Assembly (NCBI GenBank): GCA_964493325.1
Contig: CAZBMD010000005.1
Location: 30,225-94,224 of the forward strand
Direction: 5' to 3'
DNA length: 64,000 bases
From: CAZBMD01 sp964493325
Lineage (GTDB): Bacteria > Babelota > Babeliae > Babelales > RVW-14
Positions 45,055-53,940 of the stretch are shown here, in pieces. Each line of letters begins with the position of its first letter. The stretch's first letter is position 1. The translations under genes and the position numbers were made by a program. Below the pieces are notes generated by a model. The model worked only from the letters and a program-made list of their open reading frames with translations. It was not told the DNA's origin and ran no database searches.

Positions 45055-45214
45055 AAACCCTCATCCTTCCTTTTTTTAAAAATAGACACTGATTTTTAAT
45101 AACACAGTCTTGTATTAAAAATCACCCATTAATAAAAACGCAAATTTTTATTAAGATTCTACGATAATTCCTTTCCTATTAATAACCACATCAACAACTC
45201 ACCACTCTTATTAT

Positions 45215-47941
45215 TTATTGCACAGGTAAAGCCTCTTTATCTTTATTCTTTTTTGGACGCTTACGCGTTTTGAGCTGTTTTACCGCCGCTTGTGGCTTTT
45301 TTGCCGTAAGCCGTTTTTTCTCTCTACGCTTTCCCTCTGCAGGCTTCATTTTTTTGTGAGCCCCTGCTGAAGCTGCAACTGGTGCTACATTCGGAGCAAC
45401 ATGCGGAGCGCTTACAGCCTCTGATCTAACAACTTCTTGTTGCTTGCGCTGTCCAGAAGACTTGGACGGACGCTTAGATTGAGCAGGAACCATCATTGTC
45501 CTGACACCAGCATTACCACGCCTAAAAACATCTCCACCAACACTCACAACGGCAACAGATCCAGCAGCATTTGCACTCACATCAGTCAACCCTGACGCAG
45601 GACCAGTTCCATCGCTACCTGCAACATAATGCCAACGATCACCTTGTCGCTCACGATGCAACTGAATAAGGTCTCCATTTGAAGTGATTGCAATAAGCCA
45701 CGATCTGTTTACTATTGCAACAACTGAAACCTTACTATCAACAAGAATTTTTTCAGGTTTTTCTTCAATATCTACCTGAATTTTATTCCACACTTTACCA
45801 TTAAACTCATGCAAAAATCCTTGCTGATTGATTGCAAAAATACTGCCATCAAATCCAACAACAATAGCTGCGCAGCCATCTTCACGATGTGACCACCCAC
45901 TTGGTGTCCACTCGTATAATTTGCCTGTTGTTTTTTCAAGACCCCACACATTGCCCGCACGGCCTGCAGCAATATGACTTACCATCACTTGCGCCGGCTT
46001 CATTGCTGACCAATGTGCAGTTTTCCAATCGTGAGCGTAGAGCTTGCCATTAAATACTGCGTACAAATTACCATCAGAAGAGATAGCAACATCTGATGCA
46101 TTCTTAAGCTCATTACCAAGATCATCCCGAGCATCGTGCGCCATCCATGGTTCTCCAGCAAGACGACCAGCTTTCCAAAATGCCAGCCGGCCATCAGTAC
46201 GAACAGCCCATAATGCAAGCTCATCTTTACCGCCACTTCTGCGCGAACCAACAGAGATTTTTTTCATACCTCCGCCATCATGCGAAAATCCAGCAGGAGC
46301 TTTTATAACAAAATTTTTATTCTCGTCAGCACCACCAACATCAATATTTTTAATTTCTACAGGATAGGTGGATCCTGAAAATCCAACATACTCCACTTGG
46401 AGTGCTGGGTTTGGATCTTGCCATGTAAAAAGCTCGTTATCTCCAACCTGCTCACTTTTACCAAAGGAGACTATTCCATTGTCAACACGCACCCAATAAT
46501 GTTCCCACGCAGTTCCATCATCGGGCAACCCACCGGTAACAACACTGTTCCGATTGGCTCCTCGCAAAGTATCTTGCGCAAAAAAGATAGAACCGGTCAT
46601 ACGCTTACGTAAGGTTGTTTGCGTATTATTTTTCTCACCAATAGTTACAAGATACAAATCTTTTTGACCAGGATCTGCTGCAAATCCAACAACAATACCA
46701 CCCTTGGAACGAGCATCAAATTTTACGTAACCAGAGCCCATTTTTTTCAATCGCCAATCAGAGGCATACACTAATTTTTCAGAACTATCTTTACCTGGTT
46801 CAAATGAAAAAGATTTGCCTTTGCTTGCCAAAACGGGAGCTGAAGATGGTTGAGCTATCTCAAGCTTGGCAAGTTTAAATTGACCAGCTAAACCTGATGG
46901 AGCAGCTGATGCTTCACCAGTTGGTAAAATTGATAAAAAGCTTTTTGTTGCTCTGTTCTGTAGCGTAACAAATTGACGAGCATCGTTGGGTTGAGAAAAC
47001 TGAACAAACCAATGAGCAACTGTGTCATTTGGATCTGCAAATTTTTTCTCATCACAACGAACAGCAAAAGACACTGGATCTGCTACAAGAAAATTATTAG
47101 AAGCAGCTTCCGATTTAAATCCAACCCAATTACCAAGACGATGAACAATAAATTGGCAGAGCACATCCTTTGGGTCTGCCCCAAGCGCCTTAACACTTTT
47201 GCCATCGCTATCAACTTTTAAAAATGATGGCACACCGGCCTTATCAACCATCAAAGCAACACGCGTTCCTTGAGGAAACGCATCAAGTGCTGGACTTCCG
47301 ACCACAGGAATATCACCAGGAACCATAGGCGTTGTAGCAGGAGGTGTGGAAGCTACAACGGGCACAACAGCTGGAGCTCCTACCGGAGCGGGCATAATTA
47401 CTGGAGGAATGTTTGGTATTGGAGCTGGAAGAGCAGGAGTCATAGGCAATGATGGAGCCGGAGCAGCGGGTGTTGGAGGCAAAGAAAATGGCTGAGGAGT
47501 AGGAAGCTGAATTGCTGGAGACAAGCCTGGAGCTGGTGGCAATGCAGGCAAACCCAAATCAAGTGGGGCTGGAGCCGAACTTGGCAACGGAGGAACCGGC
47601 GCAGGAGCAGAAACTGATGGCAAGGGTGGATTGATTGAAGCAGATACCGCTGGAGTTGTTACCGCTCCAGGAAGCTGTGGTAATGGCGGAAGCCCCAAAT
47701 CGAGTGGTGCAGGCGGCGCACTTGGCAACGCTGCTGGTACGGGTAAGGCTGCAGGAGGCTGCATAGCTGGTGCTCCAGGTAACGGTGGCAATGGCGGCAA
47801 ACCAAGATCGAGCGGCGCAGGAGCGCCTGGCAGTGGCAACGGCGGTAGCGGTTGCGACAAAATGTGATGGTGAATTAAAAAAATACTAACAACGGTGATC
47901 ATTGAAGCCGTCATTTGTCTAGACAATGAAAAAATCTTCAT
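45215..47941 (-). CDS. Exported Pro-rich/trefoil/FAMeT/tectonin protein with basic tail
   Basis: 908 aa. A hydrophobic signal/anchor lies at about 12-28. A Pro-rich stalk (about 30-215) contains imperfect repeats with A-P-L-D-L-G-L-P-P-L-P. A trefoil-like region (about 220-370) follows, then a FAMeT-like domain (about 385-545) with Y-L-V-T-I-G-E-K-N, H-Y-W-V-R-V and Y-V-G-F-S-G. Tectonin blades (about 555-800) include I-S-V-G-S-R-R-S-G, W-A-V-R-T-D-G-R-L and A-I-S-S-D-G-N-L-Y-A-V. A basic tail ends the protein. It carries the fullest combination of modules in this family. GGAGGAAGG lies upstream of the ATG. A possible adhesin or secreted lectin-like effector; no enzyme motif. Confidence 0.72.
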   Translation of the reverse strand: MKIFSLSRQMTASMITVVSIFLIHHHILSQPLPPLPLPGAPAPLDLGLPPLPPLPGAPAMQPPAALPVPAALPSAPPAPLDLGLPPLPQLPGAVTTPAVSASINPPLPSVSAPAPVPPLPSSAPAPLDLGLPALPPAPGLSPAIQLPTPQPFSLPPTPAAPAPSLPMTPALPAPIPNIPPVIMPAPVGAPAVVPVVASTPPATTPMVPGDIPVVGSPALDAFPQGTRVALMVDKAGVPSFLKVDSDGKSVKALGADPKDVLCQFIVHRLGNWVGFKSEAASNNFLVADPVSFAVRCDEKKFADPNDTVAHWFVQFSQPNDARQFVTLQNRATKSFLSILPTGEASAAPSGLAGQFKLAKLEIAQPSSAPVLASKGKSFSFEPGKDSSEKLVYASDWRLKKMGSGYVKFDARSKGGIVVGFAADPGQKDLYLVTIGEKNNTQTTLRKRMTGSIFFAQDTLRGANRNSVVTGGLPDDGTAWEHYWVRVDNGIVSFGKSEQVGDNELFTWQDPNPALQVEYVGFSGSTYPVEIKNIDVGGADENKNFVIKAPAGFSHDGGGMKKISVGSRRSGGKDELALWAVRTDGRLAFWKAGRLAGEPWMAHDARDDLGNELKNASDVAISSDGNLYAVFNGKLYAHDWKTAHWSAMKPAQVMVSHIAAGRAGNVWGLEKTTGKLYEWTPSGWSHREDGCAAIVVGFDGSIFAINQQGFLHEFNGKVWNKIQVDIEEKPEKILVDSKVSVVAIVNRSWLIAITSNGDLIQLHRERQGDRWHYVAGSDGTGPASGLTDVSANAAGSVAVVSVGGDVFRRGNAGVRTMMVPAQSKRPSKSSGQRKQQEVVRSEAVSAPHVAPNVAPVAASAGAHKKMKPAEGKRREKKRLTAKKPQAAVKQLKTRKRPKKNKDKEALPVQ
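47440..47860. repeat. Imperfect Pro-rich coding repeat
   Basis: At least three imperfect copies of a unit encoding A-P-L-D-L-G-L-P-P-L-P on the minus strand. They form the Pro-rich stalk of the 45215 protein. Confidence 0.65.
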
Positions 47942-48080
47942 CCTACAACCTTCCTCCGAATCTCAAGATAACAAATATGTTTGTTAAAAAATGATGCACC
48001 CTTAAATTTATCACAAGAGTCATGTGAAAAAGCAAGAGGTTACTTCTTTGCTTATACCAAGAAAATATAAAAAATAAAAA

Positions 48081-48117
48081 TACCGGCAACTGCGTCAATG
48101 CAGTTGCCGGTATTTTT
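48081..48117 (-). terminator. Rho-independent terminator after the 48134 gene
   Basis: A perfect 13-bp stem (TACCGGCAACTGC and its complement) with a 6-nt loop, followed on the minus strand by TTTTTATTTTT. It also has T5 on the plus side. Confidence 0.85.
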
Positions 48118-48133
48118 ATCATAATTAATTATT

Positions 48134-48973
48134 TTATGCAGCTAATTCAGCATACATTTTTAAGAAATTGTCCCATGAACCAAGAGCTCGAAGAGCTGCT
48201 AATTCACGGTCCATTGTAGCTTCTCGAATTGCGTGAAATTTATTGCGGACAGTATTGAAACGTTGTCTCATTTGCGGAGATGGGGTTTCAAAATGCAATG
48301 TCCAGCTAAACCTACTTGCAAAACCAATGCTGCAAATATCCTCAGGATACAAGCATTCATAATCCATATCTCGCAACAAATCCTCAAGCTGATTGATCAT
48401 ATTTTTATAATCAGGAGTTTTGTTATGAGTTATGAATCTTCGAATAGAATCCTGCCACAATTTCAAATATTTTTGAGTCAGAGCTTTTGATCCAGTCTCA
48501 GCAAGCGTTGTAATTTCTTGGTTGGCAAAAGACCCACAACAATCAATATCTTGTTTGCATCGAATATAGGAAAGTACAATAGTTTTTAGCACTTCGTTAA
48601 AATGGTGTTGTGCAAAAATTCTTGTAGGACTTGATAAAACGCCATGCAAATATCTGTTATATCGATATGCAAACAAAAGATGCCCTTCGTTAACACCATT
48701 TTTTAAAATTTCAAGCATGCGAGCACTGTTTTTATCCATAATTTCGCATTTCAAAATCTTATTCATTTCAGCAACATCATCACGCCCAACACTATCGTAG
48801 AAAGAGCGAAGAACATCAATATCGTAATTATTATTTTTGCCTATTGGTACCAACGGACCTTGCCCTACATCATGATAATGATTATTATTGTTGTTATTAT
48901 TCATCGCAATGACTGATGCAATATTCGTCCCTACAAAGATAATTACTAAAATCAATCTTACTGTTTTCATCAT
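48134..48973 (-). CDS. Secreted protein of unknown function
   Basis: 279 aa with a signal peptide ending near S-V-I-A and an Asn-rich mature N terminus (seven Asn in a row). The rest is alpha-helical with scattered Cys (C-C-G-S, Y-E-C-L-Y). AAAGGGG precedes the ATG. Its layout (signal peptide, about 250-residue helical body, C-rich middle) resembles the next gene, which may be a distant paralogue. No recognised domain or motif. Confidence 0.65.
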   Translation of the reverse strand: MMKTVRLILVIIFVGTNIASVIAMNNNNNNNHYHDVGQGPLVPIGKNNNYDIDVLRSFYDSVGRDDVAEMNKILKCEIMDKNSARMLEILKNGVNEGHLLFAYRYNRYLHGVLSSPTRIFAQHHFNEVLKTIVLSYIRCKQDIDCCGSFANQEITTLAETGSKALTQKYLKLWQDSIRRFITHNKTPDYKNMINQLEDLLRDMDYECLYPEDICSIGFASRFSWTLHFETPSPQMRQRFNTVRNKFHAIREATMDRELAALRALGSWDNFLKMYAELAA

Positions 48974-49001
48974 TCTTACCCCTTTATAAATTCTTTAATT
49001 A

Positions 49002-49802
49002 CTAGACATCAACTGAGAAAAGTTCATCCCAATCTTGAATTGCTTCGTACCGAGGTGTGATTTTATTAACAAAACCCTTTATGAGAATTTTATTAATGAA
49101 TTTATCATCATGAGCATCCCAAATATACAACCACTGAGCATGCGATGGTTGATTGAAAAGCACAGAAACCCCCTTATTATTGATACAATTATGAAACCAG
49201 GCTGGCTTATGCACAGATTCTTTATCAATAAAGGTGGTAATAAAATCAATTTCTGATTTCAAAAAAACTTTATATGACGGTCTGTACAATGGGAACGCTT
49301 TTTCTATAAATGCGTAATACTTGCAACAGAGCGTGTTGCGTACATCTTGAATAATCTCAGTAAGCCCAAGCCACTTATTGTGCACAGTCCAATAACAAAG
49401 CAAGTCGGTCATAATTAGAGCTCGGAGCATGATGGAAAAAACACGATGAAGATCCTTAAGTTCGATAAGGCCCTCTGCTTCTTGAGAACACTGAATAAAA
49501 TGATCTACAAAAAAATCTTGAAGAGGCACATATCCTACTTCAATTTGATTATTAATCCAATCAAGAGCTTTTTCGGCAAGATCTTGGTTTTTCAATAAAA
49601 CGCTAAGACTTGCAAATAATTGTGGGTAATTCTCTTTTTTTAGAAATCCTTCAAGTTTCTGCACATCCTTATTTTTCTCCCATGTCTCTACTTCAACTTG
49701 ACCTGATCCACCAAAAGGCCACATAGGAAATACTGAACTTGAAGAACCTACCATCAAACTAGCTAGCAAAGCTGCTCGTAATAATGTACTGATTTTTTTC
49801 AT
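49002..49802 (-). CDS. Secreted helical protein of unknown function
   Basis: 266 aa from ATG 49802 (AAGGAGAG with correct spacing; the frame runs 16 codons further upstream). A signal peptide ends near S-S-S-V-F-P. The body is helical with several aromatic/Cys pairs (L-L-C-Y-W, L-C-C-K-Y-Y). It lies 28 bp upstream of the 48134 gene on the same strand and may form an operon with it. No recognised family. Confidence 0.65.
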   Translation of the reverse strand: MKKISTLLRAALLASLMVGSSSSVFPMWPFGGSGQVEVETWEKNKDVQKLEGFLKKENYPQLFASLSVLLKNQDLAEKALDWINNQIEVGYVPLQDFFVDHFIQCSQEAEGLIELKDLHRVFSIMLRALIMTDLLCYWTVHNKWLGLTEIIQDVRNTLCCKYYAFIEKAFPLYRPSYKVFLKSEIDFITTFIDKESVHKPAWFHNCINNKGVSVLFNQPSHAQWLYIWDAHDDKFINKILIKGFVNKITPRYEAIQDWDELFSVDV

Positions 49803-50025
49803 CATTACTCTCCTTGAATAAAAACCCCTCAGGCACATACAACTGCTCAATATCTTGTCATAACAGCCCTATGAAAGCAAGATACGACAATTAAATAAAT
49901 GAGTGATTCAATCTTTAAACCACAGCTAAAATGAATATTTTTGCTTTATTTACATTACCTTTTTGCTCTATTTACGCTATCAACTATTGCTTAAAAATTG
50001 TTCATTTTTAATGTCAGGACTTTTT

Positions 50026-51996
50026 ATGAAAATAATCATGCACCTCTTGGTGATTCTCTTGATATGTCATTTATCCAGCGATATACAACCTCAGTCTCTT
50101 ACTGAAAAAATTGCAGCTATTAACATGAAAACATTCCACTGGGAAGACGAATGGTTAGATGAACATGATACATTTGATGTTTTTTTAAAAAAAATACTCA
50201 AGGGCATTTTGGTTCCACACAACAAACGAAAACGAAATCTTGCTTTCAACCTTTTCCGTGAACAGGGAAAAAAAAGATCCACCGAAGATGAAAATCTTGT
50301 TGGCTCTACAGCGTGGAAAGACCTCAATCTTTTTAAAGGATCCAGTGATAAAAACAAATATTTAGCCTGTTTGATAAATCGAACTCAAACCGAAGTGGGA
50401 ACTGTTGCTCTTTTTTCGCTCCTTGCAGCGCCAACAACCTCCGTTGCAACCATCAAAAACAGGCAAGAAGTCATTAAAACTTTTTTGAAAAATCAACAAC
50501 TACAAGAAGCGCTTGTACAACAACTAGCACCCCTACAAAAACCAGAGAGTGCGCTCCTTTCATTCTGGCATCAATGCGGCTTCAAACAATCGACGAGACG
50601 CTGCTACTTTGAAACAACGGTACTAAAATCCCTCAACGAATCTCATGAAGCTCTTTTGGTGCGAAGCTCTTCTGCCCATGCATCAAAAACTTATTCAACG
50701 GTTATTGCAGGACTGGCATCTGCCGCACTGATAAGCTATGGGGCAATCTATGCAACAAACTTTTGTGAAATTCCCGAAAAACTTGATAATTTTGTAAGCA
50801 AAAACAAAACAACTGGCGGCTCTTTTGCTTTAAATACCATTTTTAATTGGATCTGGGATGTGGATAATCGCTTCGTACACTCGGCTGCTGCTCTTGCAGC
50901 GGGAGCATGGTGCGGGATTACCGCTTTTGAAAACTACAAACAAACCTGCAGCTACTTTTTAATAGAAAAATGTGTTCATAAACTTACGATTAAAATAGCT
51001 CAATTTTTTAAAAGTGCCCGCGTAATGCACGATCTTATTAACACATCACCAGTTTTATATAATTTTAATGAATTTCAGCCACTTGTAACATTTTTTAAAC
51101 AATCGAACGAAGCATCAACTCAGCTGCAAGAATTGCTTGGCCATTTATCAAGCGAAACATTTGAGGGGAAGGCAACACACTTTTCGAATAAAGGAGTAAT
51201 TTTACGTACCTACAAACTTATCGATCAGGTAAAAATAGAGCTGGAAGATGCTATTATTGCGCTGGGAAAAATTGATGCCTACCTTGCGCTTGCAAAGCTC
51301 ATGCAAGAAAATGCACAACAAAAAGTAGTTTTTTCGTTTGCCGAATTTGCTGAGTCTGAAACCCCACTTATTATTGCTGAAGATTTTTGGCACCCGTTTA
51401 TTGAGGTTGAAAAAGTTGTTCCAAATTCTATCGCTCTGGGAGTAAGCAATTACCGTCCCAACGTTATTCTCACAGGGCCAAATGAGGGAGGCAAATCAAC
51501 TGCCATAAAAGCTCTTGCAACCTGCGTTATCATGGCACAAAGTATTGGTATTGTGCCAGCACGATCTTTTGTATGTACCCCATTCTCACTGATTGCAACG
51601 GCACTGCATATTACAGATGACGTTGGCGCTGGGCAGTCGCACTTTAGAGCATCGACAATACGAGCACAAGAAATAGCTGATTCTTTGAGCAACTTACAAC
51701 CACACCAATATGGCTTTGCAATCTTTGATGAAATTTTTAATGGAGCATCGCCACAAGAAGGAGAATCTTCAGCTTATAGCTTGGCCAAGAACCTTGGAAA
51801 CTTGAAAAATAGTATCAGCCTTATTTCAACGCACTTTAACCGACTAACAGATCTGGAGAATGAATCAGAGGCTTTCTGTAACTATAAAATTTCTGACTCA
51901 AAAAATGCCGGAGGTCTTATGGAATATCCATTTCTACTAGAACGTGGCTCCCTTGGACGAGAGGTCACGCATCTTAGGCGATATGATTGCATTTGA
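50026..51996 (+). CDS. Membrane-anchored MutS-family ATPase
   Basis: 656 aa from ATG 50026 (AGGA upstream). The C-terminal ABC-type ATPase domain is clearly MutS-like: G-P-N-E-G-G-K-S-T (484-492), then A-L-H-I-T-D-D-V-G-A-G-Q-S-H-F, I-F-D-E-I-F-N-G (Walker B) and I-S-T-H-F-N-R. The upstream helical part resembles the MutS lever/clamp region. It has no mismatch-recognition domain I. The N terminus is a signal-like helix, and two more hydrophobic helices lie near A-G-L-A-S-A-A-L-I-S-Y and A-A-A-L-A-A-G-A-W-C-G-I. Membrane-bound MutS relatives exist in some bacteria, but their role is poorly known. Its topology decides whether the ATPase faces the cytoplasm. Confidence 0.75.
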   Translation: MKIIMHLLVILLICHLSSDIQPQSLTEKIAAINMKTFHWEDEWLDEHDTFDVFLKKILKGILVPHNKRKRNLAFNLFREQGKKRSTEDENLVGSTAWKDLNLFKGSSDKNKYLACLINRTQTEVGTVALFSLLAAPTTSVATIKNRQEVIKTFLKNQQLQEALVQQLAPLQKPESALLSFWHQCGFKQSTRRCYFETTVLKSLNESHEALLVRSSSAHASKTYSTVIAGLASAALISYGAIYATNFCEIPEKLDNFVSKNKTTGGSFALNTIFNWIWDVDNRFVHSAAALAAGAWCGITAFENYKQTCSYFLIEKCVHKLTIKIAQFFKSARVMHDLINTSPVLYNFNEFQPLVTFFKQSNEASTQLQELLGHLSSETFEGKATHFSNKGVILRTYKLIDQVKIELEDAIIALGKIDAYLALAKLMQENAQQKVVFSFAEFAESETPLIIAEDFWHPFIEVEKVVPNSIALGVSNYRPNVILTGPNEGGKSTAIKALATCVIMAQSIGIVPARSFVCTPFSLIATALHITDDVGAGQSHFRASTIRAQEIADSLSNLQPHQYGFAIFDEIFNGASPQEGESSAYSLAKNLGNLKNSISLISTHFNRLTDLENESEAFCNYKISDSKNAGGLMEYPFLLERGSLGREVTHLRRYDCI

Positions 51997-52013
51997 TAAG
52001 CCCATTATGATAG

Positions 52014-52040
52014 TATCCCCCAGGGATTAAGGGGGTTTTT
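52014..52040 (+). terminator. Rho-independent terminator after the MutS-like gene
   Basis: CCCCC at 52017-52021 pairs with GGGGG at 52031-52035, followed by TTTTT. It lies 21-40 bp after the stop and directly before the next gene's leader. Confidence 0.65.
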
Positions 52041-52076
52041 AGGGGCAACCGTCGTTCAATCATAGGGGGGCTGACG

Positions 52077-52604
52077 ATGAAATGGACATATCTATTTTTA
52101 CTGGCATTTTTACTTTTTTTTAACCCGCGTGAACTCTTGAGCATGCTCAACAATAACAACCAGCATATTATAGAAAAAAGAGAATTTAATGGAGAAACAA
52201 TTCGCATCACACAAACGCAGCATGCGCAAACATATTTTGTCACAATAGAAACCGACGTACGTACTACTATTGCAAGTTTTTCACTTTCTGTACGCATAGA
52301 AAACTTAAACGCAAGATCAAATGATATTGTCACAATAGGCACCTTAACCAATCTCAAAATACAAGAAGCATTCCTTAACAAAGAATTTGAGCGATTTATT
52401 GCTTCATATGCTGAACATTTCTTTAAAAATCACAGCTGTTCGTTCATGAAAATAAACATTAAAAAAGATAATTCCGCCCTTGCAGGTCTTCATACCTGGC
52501 GGTCAGAACTTGGCTTTGAATACCAAGTGGGGCCCGTGTACATAGTCTTTTCTAAAGATCTTACATGCGCACTAGAAAAGACACTGCTCGACCTTTTTAT
52601 TTAA
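52077..52604 (+). CDS. Exported protein, possibly a degenerate GNAT fold
   Basis: 175 aa with a signal peptide (1-22). The region from about 85 to 175 has the order of GNAT acyltransferases: a beta strand V-T-I-G-T-L-T-N, a long helix ending H-F-F-K-N, strand M-K-I-N-I-K-K, then D-N-S-A-L-A-G-L-H-x-W-R-S-E-L-G-F and a final strand V-Y-I-V-F-S-K. The acetyl-CoA loop (Q/RxxGxG/A) is not recognisable, so activity is doubtful. GGGGGG precedes the ATG. It overlaps the convergent kinase-like gene by 8 bp. Confidence 0.45.
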   Translation: MKWTYLFLLAFLLFFNPRELLSMLNNNNQHIIEKREFNGETIRITQTQHAQTYFVTIETDVRTTIASFSLSVRIENLNARSNDIVTIGTLTNLKIQEAFLNKEFERFIASYAEHFFKNHSCSFMKINIKKDNSALAGLHTWRSELGFEYQVGPVYIVFSKDLTCALEKTLLDLFI

Positions 52605-53844
52605 GAATCCAATAGCGAGGTAAAAATTTTAGAAATAAAAGCGATGATGGTCGCCAACCAGCATATTGCGCACTTGATTGCGAATTAAGCTTGATGGTAC
52701 TCCAGTTTATGACATCAAGCTCACAATTTTTGACTATGTTTTCCATAATAACATCGGTAAAAAAATAATCATCTAGATAAGAGTCGAGCGCCTCAACATA
52801 CAATGATTGATATTCATTGGTATCAAGCTCACTGAGCAATTTTTGTAACTCTTTGTCCAAAACAAGTATATAGGCGCTCAGCAATTTTTGCTTGGCTTTA
52901 CTTGCTTTGCAGCTTTTAGCAAGCGGTAAAAATCCGTTAAAAAACAAATCAAACAGGCTATGCATCCGCCAACCAAGATTATTCAGCAGAGGATCAGATT
53001 CATCACACAAAATATTAGCTAATCGCTCTTCAAACGAAATAGTTTTTTCTGGAGCGTCATCGGCCTCTGGATCTTGTTCAGAAGCAGAATCTGGAATGGA
53101 AAATCTAAGCCGCTTATCTAAATCACCGTATTCGTGAAGGTACTCACGCAATGAAACATCCAAAAAAACAATCTCACCTTTTTTAGTTTGTACAATATTG
53201 CCATCATGAACATCGTCATAGTGCGTTCCCTCGATAATCATAAAAACTTCATTCAATTGAGCAACGGTCAAATCTTCAAAAGTTTTTTCTGAATCAATAT
53301 CAAGCAATGGTTCAACAATCAAATAATTGTAATCATTCAAACCCCATGGTGCTCCTGGAATATGGTACAAAAATTCATCAACAGCTCGTACAAAACGAAG
53401 ACCGTGTTGCATTACAAAGGAATTGATGCGCTCTGCTCCTTGAATGCGGGATATGTTTTCCATTGGCTTTTTCAGCTCTTTTATGGTCAAACGATGAAAA
53501 CTACCAGGACCCTTGATAACAAATTTTCCAAGCGATGCCGGACAGATCATGACGAGCGAATTACTTGCATCACAAATACGTTCAAAGCCAAGCTCAAAAA
53601 GACGTTTTTTTAAAATACTGCCCTTGGACTTAAACAAACGATAGTTAAGCTTGTTAGTTTTAAAGAAGTCATCAAATTTTGCAGCAACATCAGCAGGGAG
53701 AGCGTGCTGTTTAATAAATTGTCGATTTTTGGCCGATAATCCACGAATAGCCGCGATTGGAAAAAGTAGAACAAAAAATAAGTACCCAAGAATGCGCTGT
53801 GCACGCGCTGAATACACAATAGCCTCCAACTTTTTTAAAATCAT
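52597..53844 (-). CDS. Membrane-anchored kinase-like protein
   Basis: 415 aa with a hydrophobic helix at about 17-34. The core has a kinase-like / aminoglycoside-phosphotransferase pattern: V-I-K-G-P-G (lysine strand, about 109-114), an acidic helix region, then the catalytic loop Y-D-D-V-H-D-G-N-I (209-217), equivalent to HGDxHxxNI with Asp211 and Asn216, and F-L-D-V (Asp229) for the metal. These suggest real phosphotransfer to an unknown substrate. The C-terminal 150 residues are helical. Such folds occur in small-molecule kinases and in bacterial effectors. The membrane anchor makes a periplasmic or host-facing location possible but topology is uncertain. Confidence 0.55.
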   Translation of the reverse strand: MILKKLEAIVYSARAQRILGYLFFVLLFPIAAIRGLSAKNRQFIKQHALPADVAAKFDDFFKTNKLNYRLFKSKGSILKKRLFELGFERICDASNSLVMICPASLGKFVIKGPGSFHRLTIKELKKPMENISRIQGAERINSFVMQHGLRFVRAVDEFLYHIPGAPWGLNDYNYLIVEPLLDIDSEKTFEDLTVAQLNEVFMIIEGTHYDDVHDGNIVQTKKGEIVFLDVSLREYLHEYGDLDKRLRFSIPDSASEQDPEADDAPEKTISFEERLANILCDESDPLLNNLGWRMHSLFDLFFNGFLPLAKSCKASKAKQKLLSAYILVLDKELQKLLSELDTNEYQSLYVEALDSYLDDYFFTDVIMENIVKNCELDVINWSTIKLNSQSSAQYAGWRPSSLLFLKFLPRYWILK

Positions 53845-53940
53845 ATGCCTTTCTTTAGCCTAGAATATGTCACTGATAACTGCAACCGGCAACCTAATGA
53901 AAAACACCGGTATTGTTCTTGCAGACCGTAGGGCTGTTTT

